This document shows, piece by piece, positions 42,387 through 50,279 of a DNA stretch of 61,878 bases. Under the pieces are notes generated by a model that was not told the origin of the DNA, made no database searches, and worked only from the letters and a program-made list of their open reading frames with translations. This DNA is from an uncultured Bulleidia sp. (GTDB taxonomy: Bacteria > Bacillota_I > Bacilli_A > Erysipelotrichales > Erysipelotrichaceae), in assembly GCA_934725105.1 (NCBI GenBank), contig CAKVBD010000010.1, forward strand, positions 1 through 61,878. The letters run 5' to 3'. The position numbers and the translations under genes were made by a program. Position 1 is the first letter of the stretch. Each line of letters starts with the position of its first letter.

Positions 42387-43600
42387 TACTCCACCTTAGG
42401 AAAATATACTTTATTGTCATCTTTCTCTGGTCCATGGATCAAAGAATATACGATATTGGAAGCATTCGATAATTCCTTTGTTGAACCATCTTTCATACGC
42501 ACCCATATACTTCCCGTACCAGAACCAGAATATGGAACATAAGGAGATTGTGCAACCTCATCTTTTGCCCAATAATAATGCAGATCATATCCATTCTTTT
42601 TCAATGCATTTCTGATCTTGCGATTCTCATTTGGCTGAGAATCTTGATATTCAAACAAAATACGATCTCGAATACGAATTGCTAAATCCGAAATAATTGG
42701 ATCTGGATGTTTTGTCAACAAATGAAAACCATATCCACAACTCGTTTCATCTAGTTGAAAATAGGCATCTAAGGATATCTTCTTTCCAGAAATAATTGGT
42801 TCAAATAGAGAAATCACATGTTCATCCACATTTTCATAGCCAAGATCTTTCAATCGCTTAAAAAGCAAATGCAGTACAGTTTCATAACTTCTCGCAACAG
42901 GATGGTAGTAAACCTGCCAATACATGTGATAACGCGCCATAATGTAGTTTTCCACCGCATATACGCCACTTTCTTTAATGACAAGCTGCTTTCCATCATG
43001 TACACGCATTGTTCTCAAGATTCTTTCAAGATCATATTCTCCATATTTTGTACCTGTAAAATACGCATCTCTTAACAAGTAATCAAAGCGATCTGCATCT
43101 AATTGTGAAGAAATCAACTGACTCAGTAATGGATTGCTGCTTTCATGACAAATCACATCCGCAACATCTTTACTCAATCCTTCACAACAATCTTCAAGAA
43201 TTCTTGTGATTTCTGTATTTTCTTCAATGATTCTGCATGTAAACTCTTCATGACTTGTTTTCGTAACACCTTCAAATGCATGAGAATACGGACCATGACC
43301 AATATCATGTAAAAGTCCCGCAAGCATTGCGGTTACTTTTTCCCTTTCATTTAAGGCATTTGAAATATCCTGCACTTCACTAACCATTCTTCTAACAAGT
43401 TCATAGACGCCTAAAGAATGTCCAAATCTTGAATGTTCTGCACAATGGTATACAACATACGCACCACCTAACTGACGAATTCTTCTAAGACGTTGAAACC
43501 AGCTAGAATTGATCACATCCCATACGACCTGCAGATCCACATGAATATAACCGTGTACAGGATCTCTCAACACCTTTTCTTCTGTTGTCTTTTTAAACAT
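42386..43600 (-). CDS. HD-domain phosphohydrolase (YwfO/dGTPase-like)
   Basis: A 404-residue HD-superfamily metal-dependent phosphohydrolase. It has KVLRDPVHGYIHV at the N-terminus, SWFQRLRRIRQLGGAYVVYHCAEHSRFGHSLGVYELVRRM (first His), LLHDIGHGPYSHAFE (HD pair), and SSQLDADRFDYLLRDAYFTGTKYG. This is the YwfO family, whose member in Enterococcus is a dNTP triphosphohydrolase activated by dGTP. The start at 43600 is fixed by AAGAGGAAA and by the end of ispF at 43602. Confidence 0.9.
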   Translation of the reverse strand: MFKKTTEEKVLRDPVHGYIHVDLQVVWDVINSSWFQRLRRIRQLGGAYVVYHCAEHSRFGHSLGVYELVRRMVSEVQDISNALNEREKVTAMLAGLLHDIGHGPYSHAFEGVTKTSHEEFTCRIIEENTEITRILEDCCEGLSKDVADVICHESSNPLLSQLISSQLDADRFDYLLRDAYFTGTKYGEYDLERILRTMRVHDGKQLVIKESGVYAVENYIMARYHMYWQVYYHPVARSYETVLHLLFKRLKDLGYENVDEHVISLFEPIISGKKISLDAYFQLDETSCGYGFHLLTKHPDPIISDLAIRIRDRILFEYQDSQPNENRKIRNALKKNGYDLHYYWAKDEVAQSPYVPYSGSGTGSIWVRMKDGSTKELSNASNIVYSLIHGPEKDDNKVYFPKVE

Positions 43601-43601
43601 T

Positions 43602-44075
43602 TTATTTTTCCTCAAGAAGAACAACCGCAAATGCCTGCACCCCTTCTTCTCTGCCAACAAATCCCATTTTTTCTCCTCGTGTTGCTTTGACACTGACTTG
43701 ATCAATGGAACAATGCAATGCATCCGCAAAGTTTTGTCTCATTTTTTCAATATGTGGTGCCATTTTAGGCTTTTCGATCATGATGAGTGAATCAACATTT
43801 CCAATTCGATATCCTTTTTCATCCATCATTCTAGCAACTTCTTTTAAAATGATTTGTGAATTCACACCTTTCCACTTTTCATCTGTATCAGGAAACCATT
43901 TCCCCAGGTCACCTAATGCAAGTGCACCTAAAATAGCTTCTGCTACCGCATGCGTTAAAGCATCTGCATCAGAATGACCAACCAATCCTTTTGTATGTGG
44001 AATTTCAACACCACCTAAAACAAGCTTTCTACCTTCAGCCAATTGATGTATATCAGTACTTTGTCCAATTCTCAT
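43602..44075 (-). CDS. ispF: 2-C-methyl-D-erythritol 2,4-cyclodiphosphate synthase
   Basis: A 157-residue trimeric enzyme of the MEP isoprenoid pathway. Zinc ligands are in STDIHQ (Asp8, His10) and later GHSDADALTHA (His42 region); FPDTDEKWKGVNS is the substrate loop, SLIMIEKPKMAPHI and QVSVKATRGEKMGFVGREEGV are C-terminal signatures. Its presence implies isoprenoids come from the MEP rather than the mevalonate pathway. GGAGAT supports the ATG. It is divergent from cca with only 47 bases between the start codons. Confidence 0.96.
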   Translation of the reverse strand: MRIGQSTDIHQLAEGRKLVLGGVEIPHTKGLVGHSDADALTHAVAEAILGALALGDLGKWFPDTDEKWKGVNSQIILKEVARMMDEKGYRIGNVDSLIMIEKPKMAPHIEKMRQNFADALHCSIDQVSVKATRGEKMGFVGREEGVQAFAVVLLEEK

Positions 44076-44109
44076 ATGAATATCTCCATCTTTTTCATAT
44101 ATTTTACCG

Positions 44110-44122
44110 TATAATATTTCAT
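44110..44122 (+). promoter_or_regulatory. -10 element placed for a leaderless start
   Basis: TATAAT (44110-44115) is followed by seven bases and the cca ATG at 44123. No Shine-Dalgarno. The -35 region is poor. Confidence 0.5.
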
Positions 44123-45307
44123 ATGAAGTTAGAAATTCCAGAATATGTATCTATTTTAATGAAAGAATTAAACAAACACGGCTATGAATGCTTTGTGGTT
44201 GGCGGGGCAATCCGTTCTATTTTGTTAAACAAGCCTGTCAACGACTATGATTTGACCACAAGTGCGCTTCCAGAAGAAACAAAACATGTTTTTCATGCCT
44301 ATCATACAATTGACACCGGTTTAAAACACGGCACGGTCACCGTCGTTTCAAAGCATATTCCTGTAGAAATCACTACCTATAGAAAAGATGCAGAGTACAA
44401 AGATCACCGACATCCAGATGAAGTTATTTTCACACGGACAATCAAAGAAGACTGTGCTCGTAGAGATTTTACGATCAATGCTCTTTGTTATTGTGAAGAA
44501 ACTGGTATTTTAGATTTTTTTAATGGAAAAGAAGACATTGAAAGAAAGATTGTCCGCTGTATTGGAGATCCTTATCAGCGTTTTGAAGAAGATGCATTAC
44601 GTATCTTAAGAGCAATCCGTTTTGCTTCACAGCTCAATTTTTTGATTGATGATCATACATCAGAAGCAATCTTAGATACAAAAGAAACACTGTCTTATGT
44701 TTCCATTGAAAGAATTCAGGAAGAAATGAATAAGTTTTTTGCTGGAGAGGGTTGTGTTCCTTTATTGTATCCATACAGAAAGGTGTTCTCCGTATTTCTA
44801 AAAGAAATGGATTCAGTAAACTGGGAGCAATTGATTCAGCGATTACAGAATTCTAAGCAAGACTACAGAATCCGCTTTGCTCTAGTATTATCAGATCCTG
44901 CATTCAGTGATGTGAAACACACATTAAAATACATGAAATATTCAAATAAAGAAATCACAGCGATTTCTCAAATGATCAAATTTAAAAATGCACCAATATC
45001 CACAAAAACAGATATTTTATATTTATTGAAAGATATGTCATGTGATTTCATGCAATATTTAAATTATCGAGAAGCCTATGATTTAACGTCATATGACCAC
45101 GCTTTGCATATTTACCAGTCCATTATCCAAAACAATGATTGTTACAGCTTAAAACAGCTTCAAATCAACGGAAAAGACATGATTGCTTTAGGATATACAG
45201 GAAAAGATATTTCACTATATCTCAATCAATTATTAAACGCAGTCATTGAAGAAAAAGTTATCAACAACAAAGAAAAATTGATTGCTTACTTACAAACAAT
45301 CAATTGA
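44123..45307 (+). CDS. cca: CCA tRNA nucleotidyltransferase
   Basis: A 394-residue class II nucleotidyltransferase adding or repairing the 3' CCA of tRNA. Motif A is CFVVGGAIRSILLNKPVNDYDLTTSA (catalytic DxD as DYDL). Motif B/C includes RRDFTINALCYCEETGILDFFNG, then EDALRILRAIRFASQL (motif D). The C-terminal part is helical, including HALHIYQSI. The ATG at 44123 begins the conserved region, and a longer upstream frame runs antisense to ispF. The predicted mRNA is leaderless. Its 3' end overlaps the opposing GNAT gene by 22 bases. Confidence 0.93.
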   Translation: MKLEIPEYVSILMKELNKHGYECFVVGGAIRSILLNKPVNDYDLTTSALPEETKHVFHAYHTIDTGLKHGTVTVVSKHIPVEITTYRKDAEYKDHRHPDEVIFTRTIKEDCARRDFTINALCYCEETGILDFFNGKEDIERKIVRCIGDPYQRFEEDALRILRAIRFASQLNFLIDDHTSEAILDTKETLSYVSIERIQEEMNKFFAGEGCVPLLYPYRKVFSVFLKEMDSVNWEQLIQRLQNSKQDYRIRFALVLSDPAFSDVKHTLKYMKYSNKEITAISQMIKFKNAPISTKTDILYLLKDMSCDFMQYLNYREAYDLTSYDHALHIYQSIIQNNDCYSLKQLQINGKDMIALGYTGKDISLYLNQLLNAVIEEKVINNKEKLIAYLQTIN

Positions 45308-45792
45308 TATGCATATCTAGGGGAACCATCTTTAACATAGATGATTCCTGTTTTTTTAAATCCATTCTTTCCAACCATTCTCTGCATAGATACATTCTTT
45401 TCATGCGTATCAATACGAATGTTGAAAATATCTTGTTCTCTGCCAATTTCTTTTGCTTTTTCTATAAACATGGAAGCAATATTTTTACCTTTCATTGATG
45501 AATCAATACATATTCTATGAATCACAATATATGGATCATCATTGAACCATGCACCATCAATAACAGTATAGTTAGGTTCCACAAGTGATGAAATATATGC
45601 ATATCCAATCACTTCACCATTTTCACACGCACAATATGCACCACCTTTTTGAATATCATCTAATACATCACATGCATCAGGATAGCCATTCTGCCATTGT
45701 GGAATACCATTTTCTTTCAAATAGGCTTTTGCCTGATTTATAATTTCTACGATTTGTAGAACATCACTTTTCTTACTTTTTCTAATTTCCAT
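45286..45792 (-). CDS. GNAT-family N-acetyltransferase
   Basis: A 168-residue GNAT acetyltransferase. IRKSKKSDVLQIVEIINQAKAYLKENGIPQWQNGYP is typical of a Firmicute subfamily, followed by AYCACENGEVIGYAYI, YIVIHRICIDSSMKGKNIASMFIEKA (acetyl-CoA site) and IRIDTHEKNVSMQRMVGKNGF. Substrate unknown. The ribosome site is weak and the darA terminator stem lies only nine bases upstream of the start, so it may rely on read-through. It converges on cca with a 22-base overlap. Confidence 0.88.
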   Translation of the reverse strand: MEIRKSKKSDVLQIVEIINQAKAYLKENGIPQWQNGYPDACDVLDDIQKGGAYCACENGEVIGYAYISSLVEPNYTVIDGAWFNDDPYIVIHRICIDSSMKGKNIASMFIEKAKEIGREQDIFNIRIDTHEKNVSMQRMVGKNGFKKTGIIYVKDGSPRYAYQLIVCK

Positions 45793-45801
45793 TTCACTTA
45801 A

Positions 45802-45821
45802 AAAGCAGGTTGCCCTGCTTT
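45802..45821 (-). terminator. intrinsic terminator of darA
   Basis: AAAGCAGG (45802-45809) pairs with CCTGCTTT (45814-45821) around four bases, followed by TTA on the minus strand. The T-run is short, so read-through into the GNAT gene is likely. Confidence 0.65.
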
Positions 45822-45828
45822 ACACTTC

Positions 45829-46152
45829 TTATAACTTCTTAAACTGATCAACATCAAGAACGAAGATTGTAGCTCCACCAACCTGTACTTCTACAGGGAA
45901 AGAAGCATAGCGTCCAATATCATAGCTAGCTGTAGATGGAACGATTTCAGTACGTCTTTTTGCTTCAGAGCCAATAACATCAATACATTTATCAACAAGA
46001 TCGTCATCTGTACCAACGATTAACGTTGTATTGCCAGCTCTTAGAAAGCCGCCAGTTGTAGACAAACGAGTCATGTAGAAATTATTTTTTGTGAGTGCTG
46101 AAGTTACAGCGGAAGCATCATCGTTAGAAACGATAGCTAATACGAGTTTCAT
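45829..46152 (-). CDS. darA: cyclic-di-AMP receptor (PstA/DarA, PII-like)
   Basis: A 107-residue PII-like trimeric protein binding cyclic di-AMP. Family markers are MKLVLAIVSNDDASAVTSALTKNNFYMTRLSTTGGFLRAGNTTLIVGTDD and the C-terminal VQVGGATIFVLDVDQFKKL. It reports on c-di-AMP, the second messenger for potassium and osmotic balance in Firmicutes; its target is still unclear. AGGAGG fixes the ATG. It follows ychF on the same strand. Confidence 0.93.
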   Translation of the reverse strand: MKLVLAIVSNDDASAVTSALTKNNFYMTRLSTTGGFLRAGNTTLIVGTDDDLVDKCIDVIGSEAKRRTEIVPSTASYDIGRYASFPVEVQVGGATIFVLDVDQFKKL

Positions 46153-46192
46153 ATGTAAACCTCCTAATCTAATATTATTTTATCACAAATCT

Positions 46193-47293
46193 TTAAACAT
46201 TAAATCTGAAGAAAACAACATCTCCATCCTGCATGACATATTCTTTTCCTTCAACACGAAGTTTACCAGCTTCTTTGAGTGCTTTTTCACTGCCATATTT
46301 CATGAAATCTTCATATCCATACACTTCTGCACGGATAAATCCCTTTTCAAAATCTGAGTGAATGACACCAGCACACTGTGGTGCTTTCATACCTTCATGG
46401 AATGTCCATGCTCTGCATTCTGGTTCACCAACTGTAAAGAAAGTACGTAGTCCTAATAAATGGTATGCCGCCTGAATGATCTGATCCAAGCCGGATTCTT
46501 TAATTCCTAGATCATCCAGGAATGCCTGTTTTTCTTCTTTCTCTAAACCTGATAATTCTTCTTCCATCTTCGCACAGATTGCGATAACTTCACTACCTTC
46601 GCTTTCTGCAAGTTTCTTAACATCTTGATAATAATGATTGCTTTCAGGATCATTAATTTCATCATCAGACATATTTGCTACGTAAATCACTGGTTTCGCT
46701 GTCAATAAACCATAGTTTTTCATGATTTCAAGATCGCTGTCATTGAGATCCAGTAAACGAACAGCCTTGCCATCCAACAATTGTTCTTTAAACTTTGTTA
46801 ATGTTTCCATTTCTTTGACGGCATCTTTATCTTTTGTCTGTGCTTTCTTTGCAATTTTGCTGATACGGTTCTCTACAGAGTCCAAATCTGCAATTGCTAA
46901 TTCAAGATTGATTTCTTCAATATCACGCACTGGATCAACAGAACCTTCTACATGTTCAATATTTGTATCATCAAAACATCTAACAACATGAATAATAGCA
47001 TCCGTAGAACGAATGTTTCCTAAGAACTGGTTTCCTAGCCCTTCTCCCTTAGATGCACCCTTTACTAAGCCTGCAATATCTGTAAATTCAAATGTTGTAT
47101 AAATTGTTTTCTTTGGATGGAATGCTTCTACAAAGTCTTCCATTCTTTGATCAGGAACTTCTACGACACCTACGTTTGGTGCAATTGTTGCAAACGGATA
47201 GTTCTCTGCCAATACCTGGCTATTTGTAATTGCGTTAAAAAGTGTTGATTTACCTACGTTTGGCAAACCGACAATACCTGCTGTTAATGACAT
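46193..47293 (-). CDS. ychF: redox-regulated ATPase YchF
   Basis: A 366-residue Obg-related P-loop protein that prefers ATP. G1 GLPNVGKSTLFNAIT, G3 DIAGLVKGASKGEGLGNQFL, the NMSD position replacing NKxD, and a TGS-like C-terminus (FTVGEPECRAWTFHEGMKAPQCAGVIHSDFEKGFIRAEV) are all present. It associates with ribosomes and affects oxidative-stress responses. GAAGGGAAG supports the ATG at 47293. Confidence 0.96.
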   Translation of the reverse strand: MSLTAGIVGLPNVGKSTLFNAITNSQVLAENYPFATIAPNVGVVEVPDQRMEDFVEAFHPKKTIYTTFEFTDIAGLVKGASKGEGLGNQFLGNIRSTDAIIHVVRCFDDTNIEHVEGSVDPVRDIEEINLELAIADLDSVENRISKIAKKAQTKDKDAVKEMETLTKFKEQLLDGKAVRLLDLNDSDLEIMKNYGLLTAKPVIYVANMSDDEINDPESNHYYQDVKKLAESEGSEVIAICAKMEEELSGLEKEEKQAFLDDLGIKESGLDQIIQAAYHLLGLRTFFTVGEPECRAWTFHEGMKAPQCAGVIHSDFEKGFIRAEVYGYEDFMKYGSEKALKEAGKLRVEGKEYVMQDGDVVFFRFNV

Positions 47294-47314
47294 TTTCTAA
47301 TTTACTTCCCTTCT

Positions 47315-47515
47315 TTATTCCTGTGGCGCTTTCTCCACAACCTTTTTCATTTTACGCTCAAATTCATGACGAGGAAACATAATTACGTTTCCACACCCCA
47401 TACATTTAATTTTTATATCCGCGCCCATACGAATAATCTGCCAATATTTGCTTTTATGACACGGATGTTCCTTTTTCATCTCAACGATATCATTCAATCC
47501 ATATTCATTTACCAT
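47315..47515 (-). CDS. DUF951 protein
   Basis: A 66-residue DUF951 protein, commonly next to ychF or parB in Firmicutes, function unknown. It has YGLNDIVEMKKEHPCHKSKYWQIIRMGADIKIKCMGCGNVIMFPRHEFERK, with cysteines in HPC and CMGC that may bind a metal. It overlaps folD by 11 bases and precedes ychF by 21, so folD, this gene and ychF form one unit. Confidence 0.9.
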   Translation of the reverse strand: MVNEYGLNDIVEMKKEHPCHKSKYWQIIRMGADIKIKCMGCGNVIMFPRHEFERKMKKVVEKAPQE

Positions 47516-48365
47516 TACAATACCCTCGCTGATACGCTTCTATTGTATTCTTTAATAACATTGTAATTGTCATAGGACCAACACCCTTTGGTACAGGTGT
47601 AATCGCACGACAATGCTCCTTTACAGACTCAAAATCTACATCTCCACATAAATGACCATCTTCTAATCGATTGACACCAACATCAATAACATATGCATCC
47701 TCTTTTACATAAGAAGCATCAATAAACTTTGGAGAACCAATCGCCACAATTAATATATCTGCCATTCTTGTAATTTCTTTTAAATTTTTTGTGTGAGAAT
47801 GGCAAATCGTTACCGTAGCATTTGCATTTTGAAGCAAACGAGCAACGGGTGTTCCGACAAGTTTACTTCTTCCAATCACAACCGCATGCTTTCCTTTTGG
47901 ATCACAATGCATACGTTTTAACAATTCCAAAATACCACTTGGTGTACAAGGAGCAAATGCCGGTTCATTTAAGAACAGCTTGCCAAAATTCACTGGTGTT
48001 AAGCCATCTACATCTTTATTAGAAGAAATATAAGATACTGCTTCATTTTCATCTAAACCTTTTGGAAGAGGCAATTGTAATAAAATGCCATCTACTCCAG
48101 GATCATTCGATAAGCGTTGCAGTTCATTGTTTAATTCTTCTTGTGAAATAGAAGATGGCAACGTCAGTTCTACGCTATGAATGCCAACACTTGCGCAAGC
48201 TTTTTCTTTTCCTTTAACATAGGAAATGGAAGCAGGATTATCTCCAACAAGAACAACAGCCAAGCACGGTACACGATTACCACTTTGTTTAATTGCATCA
48301 ATCTGCTGTCTCATCTCGTCTCTGATTTCTTGAGATAATTCGCTGCCATAAATAACTTCAGCCAT
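47505..48365 (-). CDS. folD: bifunctional methylenetetrahydrofolate dehydrogenase/cyclohydrolase
   Basis: A 286-residue FolD, interconverting 5,10-methylene- and 10-formyl-tetrahydrofolate with NADP. The catalytic lysine is in SYVKGKEKAC near residue 52; GILLQLPLPKGLDE and NKDVDGLTPVN are signatures; the nucleotide site has HAVVIGRSKLVGTPVARLLQNANATVTICHSHT; the C-terminus has TPVPKGVGPMTITMLL. An AGGAGG-like site precedes the ATG. First gene after dtd on the same strand. Confidence 0.96.
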   Translation of the reverse strand: MAEVIYGSELSQEIRDEMRQQIDAIKQSGNRVPCLAVVLVGDNPASISYVKGKEKACASVGIHSVELTLPSSISQEELNNELQRLSNDPGVDGILLQLPLPKGLDENEAVSYISSNKDVDGLTPVNFGKLFLNEPAFAPCTPSGILELLKRMHCDPKGKHAVVIGRSKLVGTPVARLLQNANATVTICHSHTKNLKEITRMADILIVAIGSPKFIDASYVKEDAYVIDVGVNRLEDGHLCGDVDFESVKEHCRAITPVPKGVGPMTITMLLKNTIEAYQRGYCNGK

Positions 48366-48375
48366 ACTTCACCTC

Positions 48376-48831
48376 CTATTTTCGAATGTCTATATCACTG
48401 TCCAATATGATCGTAACAGGACCATCATTCAATAATTCTACCTTCATATCTGCACCAAAGATACCTTCTTCTACATGAATTCCAATCTTTCTTAAATATT
48501 CATTGAAATACAGGTATAAAGGTTCTGCAATCGCTGGCTTACCAGCATATGAAAAAGAAGGACGATTTCCTTTATGACAGTCTGCATATAAAGTAAATTG
48601 TGAAATTGATAAAATAGATCCATCTACTTGTGAAAGATTCAAATTCATCTTATCTTCTTCATCTGTAAAAATTCTTAGTTTTGCGACCTTTTCAGCCATT
48701 TTTTCAACAATTTCTTTGGTATCTCCATCTTGAATACCAACTAAGATCATATATCCTTGATTGATCTTGCCATGGATTGCTCCGTCTATTTCAACAGAGG
48801 CATGTTTTACTCTTTGAATTACTAATCTCAT
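48376..48831 (-). CDS. dtd: D-aminoacyl-tRNA deacylase
   Basis: A 151-residue dimeric enzyme hydrolysing D-amino acids (and glycine on tRNA-Ala) from tRNA. Signature SQFTLYADCHKGNRPSFSYAGKPAIAEPLYLYF and the C-terminal NDGPVTIILDS (Gly-cisPro type motif) are intact. The N-terminus MRLVIQRVKHASVEIDG is standard. No Shine-Dalgarno precedes the ATG; a TAAAAT seven bases upstream suggests a leaderless start. In many Firmicutes dtd sits beside relA, not here. Confidence 0.94.
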   Translation of the reverse strand: MRLVIQRVKHASVEIDGAIHGKINQGYMILVGIQDGDTKEIVEKMAEKVAKLRIFTDEEDKMNLNLSQVDGSILSISQFTLYADCHKGNRPSFSYAGKPAIAEPLYLYFNEYLRKIGIHVEEGIFGADMKVELLNDGPVTIILDSDIDIRK

Positions 48832-48922
48832 AACAAGGATTTTATAACAAATACCAAACTTTTAATATCGAATTTCTAATTATTTCTTTTTTGATTGTGA
48901 CAGAAATGTGAAACATGTTAAA

Positions 48923-48936
48923 TGTAAACGCTTACA
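48923..48936. promoter_or_regulatory. perfect cre (CcpA) site
   Basis: TGTAAACGCTTACA matches all 14 positions of TGWAANCGNTNWCA. It lies in the divergent dtd/CHAP interval, about 34 bases upstream of the CHAP-gene -35 and 92 bases from the dtd start. Confidence 0.65.
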
Positions 48937-48969
48937 ATTTGGGATAAGTGTGTGAAAGCTTCCAAAAAT

Positions 48970-48998
48970 TTGCTACAAACTTAAGAATTTGTTAACAT
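48970..48998 (+). promoter_or_regulatory. promoter of CHAP gene, leaderless
   Basis: -35 TTGCTA (48970-48975), 17-base spacer, -10 TAACAT (48993-48998), then six bases to the ATG at 49005. No Shine-Dalgarno. Transcription should start at or one base before the start codon. Confidence 0.6.
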
Positions 48999-49004
48999 TT
49001 TAGT

Positions 49005-50126
49005 ATGCAGAAAAACAATAAGATTAAAAAGACATTTAGATTCATCTTGCCAATGTTAGCGGCGGGAGCTATTGTAGCTGCCTCAATCAACTCTGACGTT
49101 AAGGCTGATGATCCATTAAAAGGAAGTTTACCAGTTTACGATATTGAAATAGGAGATACAAATGTAGCAGCAACATTAAAATCAGATGTAATTGCAGATC
49201 GTTGTAATATTGACGACAATCTGAACATCGATGATATCAATGTTGACTTATCCAGTATTGATATTTCTGGCTTAGATACTTCTAAAGCAGGTATCCAGAC
49301 AGTTACATTAAAAGTAAACCTGGTATATACGGATAATCTAACAGATTCTGTTGGTTATTCATTCACACAAAATGCGGCAGTAAACATGAAAGTAGTTTCC
49401 GCCCCAACATTAAAACTCAAATCCAATGAAGTAACAGTTAATAACGGTGATACGTTTATTCCTGAAAGTTACATTTCTTATATCAACGATGATTCTGGTG
49501 AATTGCCAGCATTGACTGTTGATACACAGAACTTAGATATGAACGCTGATGGTACATATCTAATCACATATAAAGCTGTTGATTTACAAGGTAATACAAC
49601 AACACAGAATTTAGTTGTTAATGTAAAGACTCCTCAAGAAGTATTAGATCAGATTGCTGCAGAACAAGCTGCACAAGCCGAAGCTGAAGCATTGGCACAG
49701 GCACAAGCTGAAGAAGAAGCTAGAAAAGCTGCAGAACAGGCTGCTTTACTAGGAGCCAGCGGAGAAAACACAAATACTTCTGGTCTTGGATATACAGCTG
49801 GTGGTGCTAACCCTTATGGTGGTGGCTGGTCTAACTGTACATTTGGTGCATGGCAGGCTTTATATAACGCAAGAGGTATCGCATTACCAAACTTAGGTAA
49901 CGCTTCCCAGTGGTATGCAAATGCAGCATCCATGGGATATTCAGTAAGTGGAACACCAACTTCTGGCAGTATTGCAGTTTATAACGGACATGTTGCTTAT
50001 GTTGATGGCGTTGATGGAGATATGGTTCATATTGTAGAAGGTGGTTTCAATGGTCACTACAATGAACGTTGGGTATCTTCTGCTGGTACAGGTACAAAAT
50101 CAACAATTGGTTATATTAACGTCTAA
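49005..50126 (+). CDS. secreted CHAP-domain peptidoglycan hydrolase
   Basis: A 373-residue secreted protein. The signal peptide (KKTFRFILPMLAAGAIVAAS) is probably cut after Ala34. Two Ig-like beta modules (about 40-130 and 132-208) are followed by an Ala/Glu-rich helical linker (210-248). A CHAP domain (about 265-373) follows: WSNCTFGAWQ with catalytic Cys278, GSIAVYNGHVAYVDGV with His329. It should cleave peptidoglycan as an endopeptidase or amidase, probably in cell separation. The Ig-like modules resemble those of the protein at 40237. A perfect cre site lies upstream, so carbon status may control it. Confidence 0.9.
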   Translation: MQKNNKIKKTFRFILPMLAAGAIVAASINSDVKADDPLKGSLPVYDIEIGDTNVAATLKSDVIADRCNIDDNLNIDDINVDLSSIDISGLDTSKAGIQTVTLKVNLVYTDNLTDSVGYSFTQNAAVNMKVVSAPTLKLKSNEVTVNNGDTFIPESYISYINDDSGELPALTVDTQNLDMNADGTYLITYKAVDLQGNTTTQNLVVNVKTPQEVLDQIAAEQAAQAEAEALAQAQAEEEARKAAEQAALLGASGENTNTSGLGYTAGGANPYGGGWSNCTFGAWQALYNARGIALPNLGNASQWYANAASMGYSVSGTPTSGSIAVYNGHVAYVDGVDGDMVHIVEGGFNGHYNERWVSSAGTGTKSTIGYINV

Positions 50127-50150
50127 AAGAACGGAATTTCCGTTCTTTTT
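50126..50150 (+). terminator. intrinsic terminator of CHAP gene
   Basis: AAAGAACGGAA pairs with TTCCGTTCTTT, then a T-run. It begins at the stop codon. Confidence 0.85.
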
Positions 50151-50163
50151 TTGGATACACAGA

Positions 50164-50187
50164 AAGAAAAAAGGGAATCATCTTCCC
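50164..50187 (-). terminator. intrinsic terminator of MATE/mini-ORF transcript
   Basis: Minus strand: GGGAA-GATGA-TTCCC (50173-50187) followed by TTTTTTCTTTC. The loop contains the stop codon of the 32-residue ORF. Confidence 0.65.
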
Positions 50188-50276
50188 TTCCTTCTATTTG
50201 CTTTCTTCATTATAAATAGAATAATAAACAAAACTAATACAATAATACTAATAATATTGATTACTTTTCCAAACAT
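50178..50276 (-). CDS. 32-residue hydrophobic mini-ORF after the MATE gene
   Basis: A short frame whose ATG lies four bases after the MATE stop codon and whose TGA sits in the loop of the terminator hairpin. The product is one membrane helix (VINIISIIVLVLFIILFIM) flanked by a short N-terminus and a basic tail KKANRRKGR, the shape of small membrane regulators or type I toxin-like peptides. No ribosome site of its own, so translation would depend on coupling to the MATE gene. It is real only if conserved in relatives. Confidence 0.4.
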   Translation of the reverse strand: MFGKVINIISIIVLVLFIILFIMKKANRRKGR

Positions 50277-50279
50277 ACT

